Shown here piece by piece: positions 5,382 to 5,794 of a stretch of DNA of 5,794 bases. The stretch is from Spirochaetaceae bacterium (GTDB lineage: Bacteria > Spirochaetota > Spirochaetia > Treponematales > Breznakiellaceae). Made by a program: the position numbers and the translations under genes. Each line of letters opens with the position of its first letter. Position 1 is the first letter of the stretch. The stretch covers positions 1 through 5,794 of the forward strand of contig JAISZQ010000217.1 of the NCBI GenBank assembly GCA_031269165.1. The letters run 5' to 3'. A model generated the notes under the pieces. It was not told the origin of the DNA, made no database searches, and saw only the letters and a program-made list of their open reading frames with translations.

Positions 5382-5794
5382 ATGGAATTGTTATATAAGG
5401 ATGAGGTCTATGCCATACTCGGGGCTGCGATGAATGTCCACAATGAACTTGGTTCAGGGTTTCTTGAAGCGGTTTATCAGGAGGCACTGGAAAAGGAATT
5501 TGCTTTACAAAACATACCGTCAAGAAAAGAATTCCATTTGCCAATCTATTATAAAAAACAATTGCTTGTGAAACAGTATATTGCCGATTTCTTCTGTTAT
5601 GATAAAATTATTGTCGAACTAAAGGCTTTGTCAAAGCTAAATACAGAACACTATGCACAAGTACTTAATTATATAAAAGCGTCAAATCTGGAATTAGGTT
5701 TGCTGATCAATTTCGGTCAATCAAAATTAGAATACAAAAGAATTATTCGTGAACATTCGCGTTCATTCGCGGACAAAAAAGAGGATGTTTCATG
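5382..5794 (+). CDS. GxxExxY family protein, PD-(D/E)xK nuclease-like (cut by window edge)
   Basis: This small single-domain protein belongs to the GxxExxY family, found across bacteria and with no settled function. The name motif is G26-FL-E29-AV-Y32. The PD-(D/E)xK-like signature is D69 (YIADFF), then E79 and K81 in IIVELKA, followed by Q93 in HYAQVLNY and the conserved LLINFG (107-112). It starts with ATG directly after the methyltransferase TAA (taaatg) behind agggat at 5369-5374. 137 codons are open at the window edge, where the frame has tg; if the next base is A, it ends in a TGA overlapping the ATG at 5792. The tail from about R123 (REHSRSFADK) is encoded by the right inverted-repeat arm. 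Composition is much more A+T-rich than its neighbours, suggesting separate acquisition. The nuclease role is inferred from motifs only. Confidence 0.85.
   Translation, partial: MELLYKDEVYAILGAAMNVHNELGSGFLEAVYQEALEKEFALQNIPSRKEFHLPIYYKKQLLVKQYIADFFCYDKIIVELKALSKLNTEHYAQVLNYIKASNLELGLLINFGQSKLEYKRIIREHSRSFADKKEDVS
5745..5774 (-). repeat. GxxExxY unit inverted repeat, right arm
   Basis: The arm runs attcgtgaacattcgcgttc and then attcgcggac, the reverse complement of 5339-5368 with four differences. It lies inside the GxxExxY reading frame and ends six bases before the ribosome site of the next gene. On the mRNA the two arms could pair around the whole gene. Confidence 0.8.
5780..5794 (+). promoter_or_regulatory. 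Ribosome binding site and start codon of the next gene
   Basis: agagg (5780-5784) is followed after seven bases by ATG (5792-5794), the last bases of the window. This is good spacing for a translated start. Given the missing NPPY motif in the methyltransferase gene, the likely product is the second half of that enzyme, but no residue beyond the start codon is visible. Confidence 0.45.

Larger units (their letters stand above)
5339..5774 (+). mobile_element. Inverted-repeat-bounded unit carrying the GxxExxY gene
   Basis: A 436-bp unit is bounded by 30-bp inverted repeats that match at 26 of 30 positions and begin gtccgcgaatga. It contains a single gene in A+T-rich DNA (about 35% G+C by hand count over 5401-5760, against about 48% in the neighbouring gene). 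I see no transposase and no evident target duplication. The sharp edges, the composition shift and the position at a gene junction suggest insertion as a cassette; I recall GxxExxY genes being flanked by similar cgcgaat repeats in other genomes. How it moved is unknown. Confidence 0.6.

Overview
This looks like a GC-rich bacterial chromosome segment with three parts: a repeat-laden non-coding region (about 1-1150), one large housekeeping gene (carB, 1152-4418), and the start of an accessory restriction-modification-type locus (4495 to the end) carrying a small inserted element. The host cannot be named from this window. CarB belongs to the lineage that closely resembles the synthetase part of eukaryotic CAD and that I associate with Bacteroidetes and some other non-proteobacterial phyla. 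The dispersed palindromes and the GxxExxY gene would also fit a spirochaete such as a treponeme, but this is a weak guess. Hand counts on sample lines give roughly 60% G+C in carB, about 48% in the methyltransferase gene and about 35% in the GxxExxY gene, so the right end has a different history.

1-630 holds no gene I can support. It is very G+C-rich and contains several predicted hairpins, the largest a 17-bp stem (22-38 with 103-119) enclosing two smaller ones. 631-1035 is a nested repeat: imperfect terminal inverted repeats (631-680 and 995-1035) enclose two palindromic repeats of the dispersed cattgcga...gcaatccag type (728-825 and 911-996) and a 26-bp-period tandem duplication. A terminator-like hairpin with seven Ts (1069-1092) then isolates carB from upstream transcription.

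carB encodes the complete large subunit of carbamoyl-phosphate synthase (1088 aa), which feeds pyrimidine and arginine synthesis. carA is not in the window. An extended -10 box lies only 10 nt before the ATG and there is no Shine-Dalgarno sequence, so the mRNA may be almost leaderless.

A good sigma70-type promoter (4495-4523) drives a DNA adenine-methyltransferase-like gene (4653-5381). It has the SAM-binding motif but no NPPY catalytic motif, which suggests it is one half of a split enzyme whose other half begins at or beyond the window edge (ATG at 5792). Between the two lies a 436-bp unit bounded by 30-bp inverted repeats (26 of 30 matching), containing a GxxExxY-family gene with PD-(D/E)xK nuclease-like residues. 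Its arms are translated: the left arm supplies the methyltransferase C-terminus and the right arm the GxxExxY C-terminus, so the insertion keeps a tightly packed operon. This is the most interesting part of the window.
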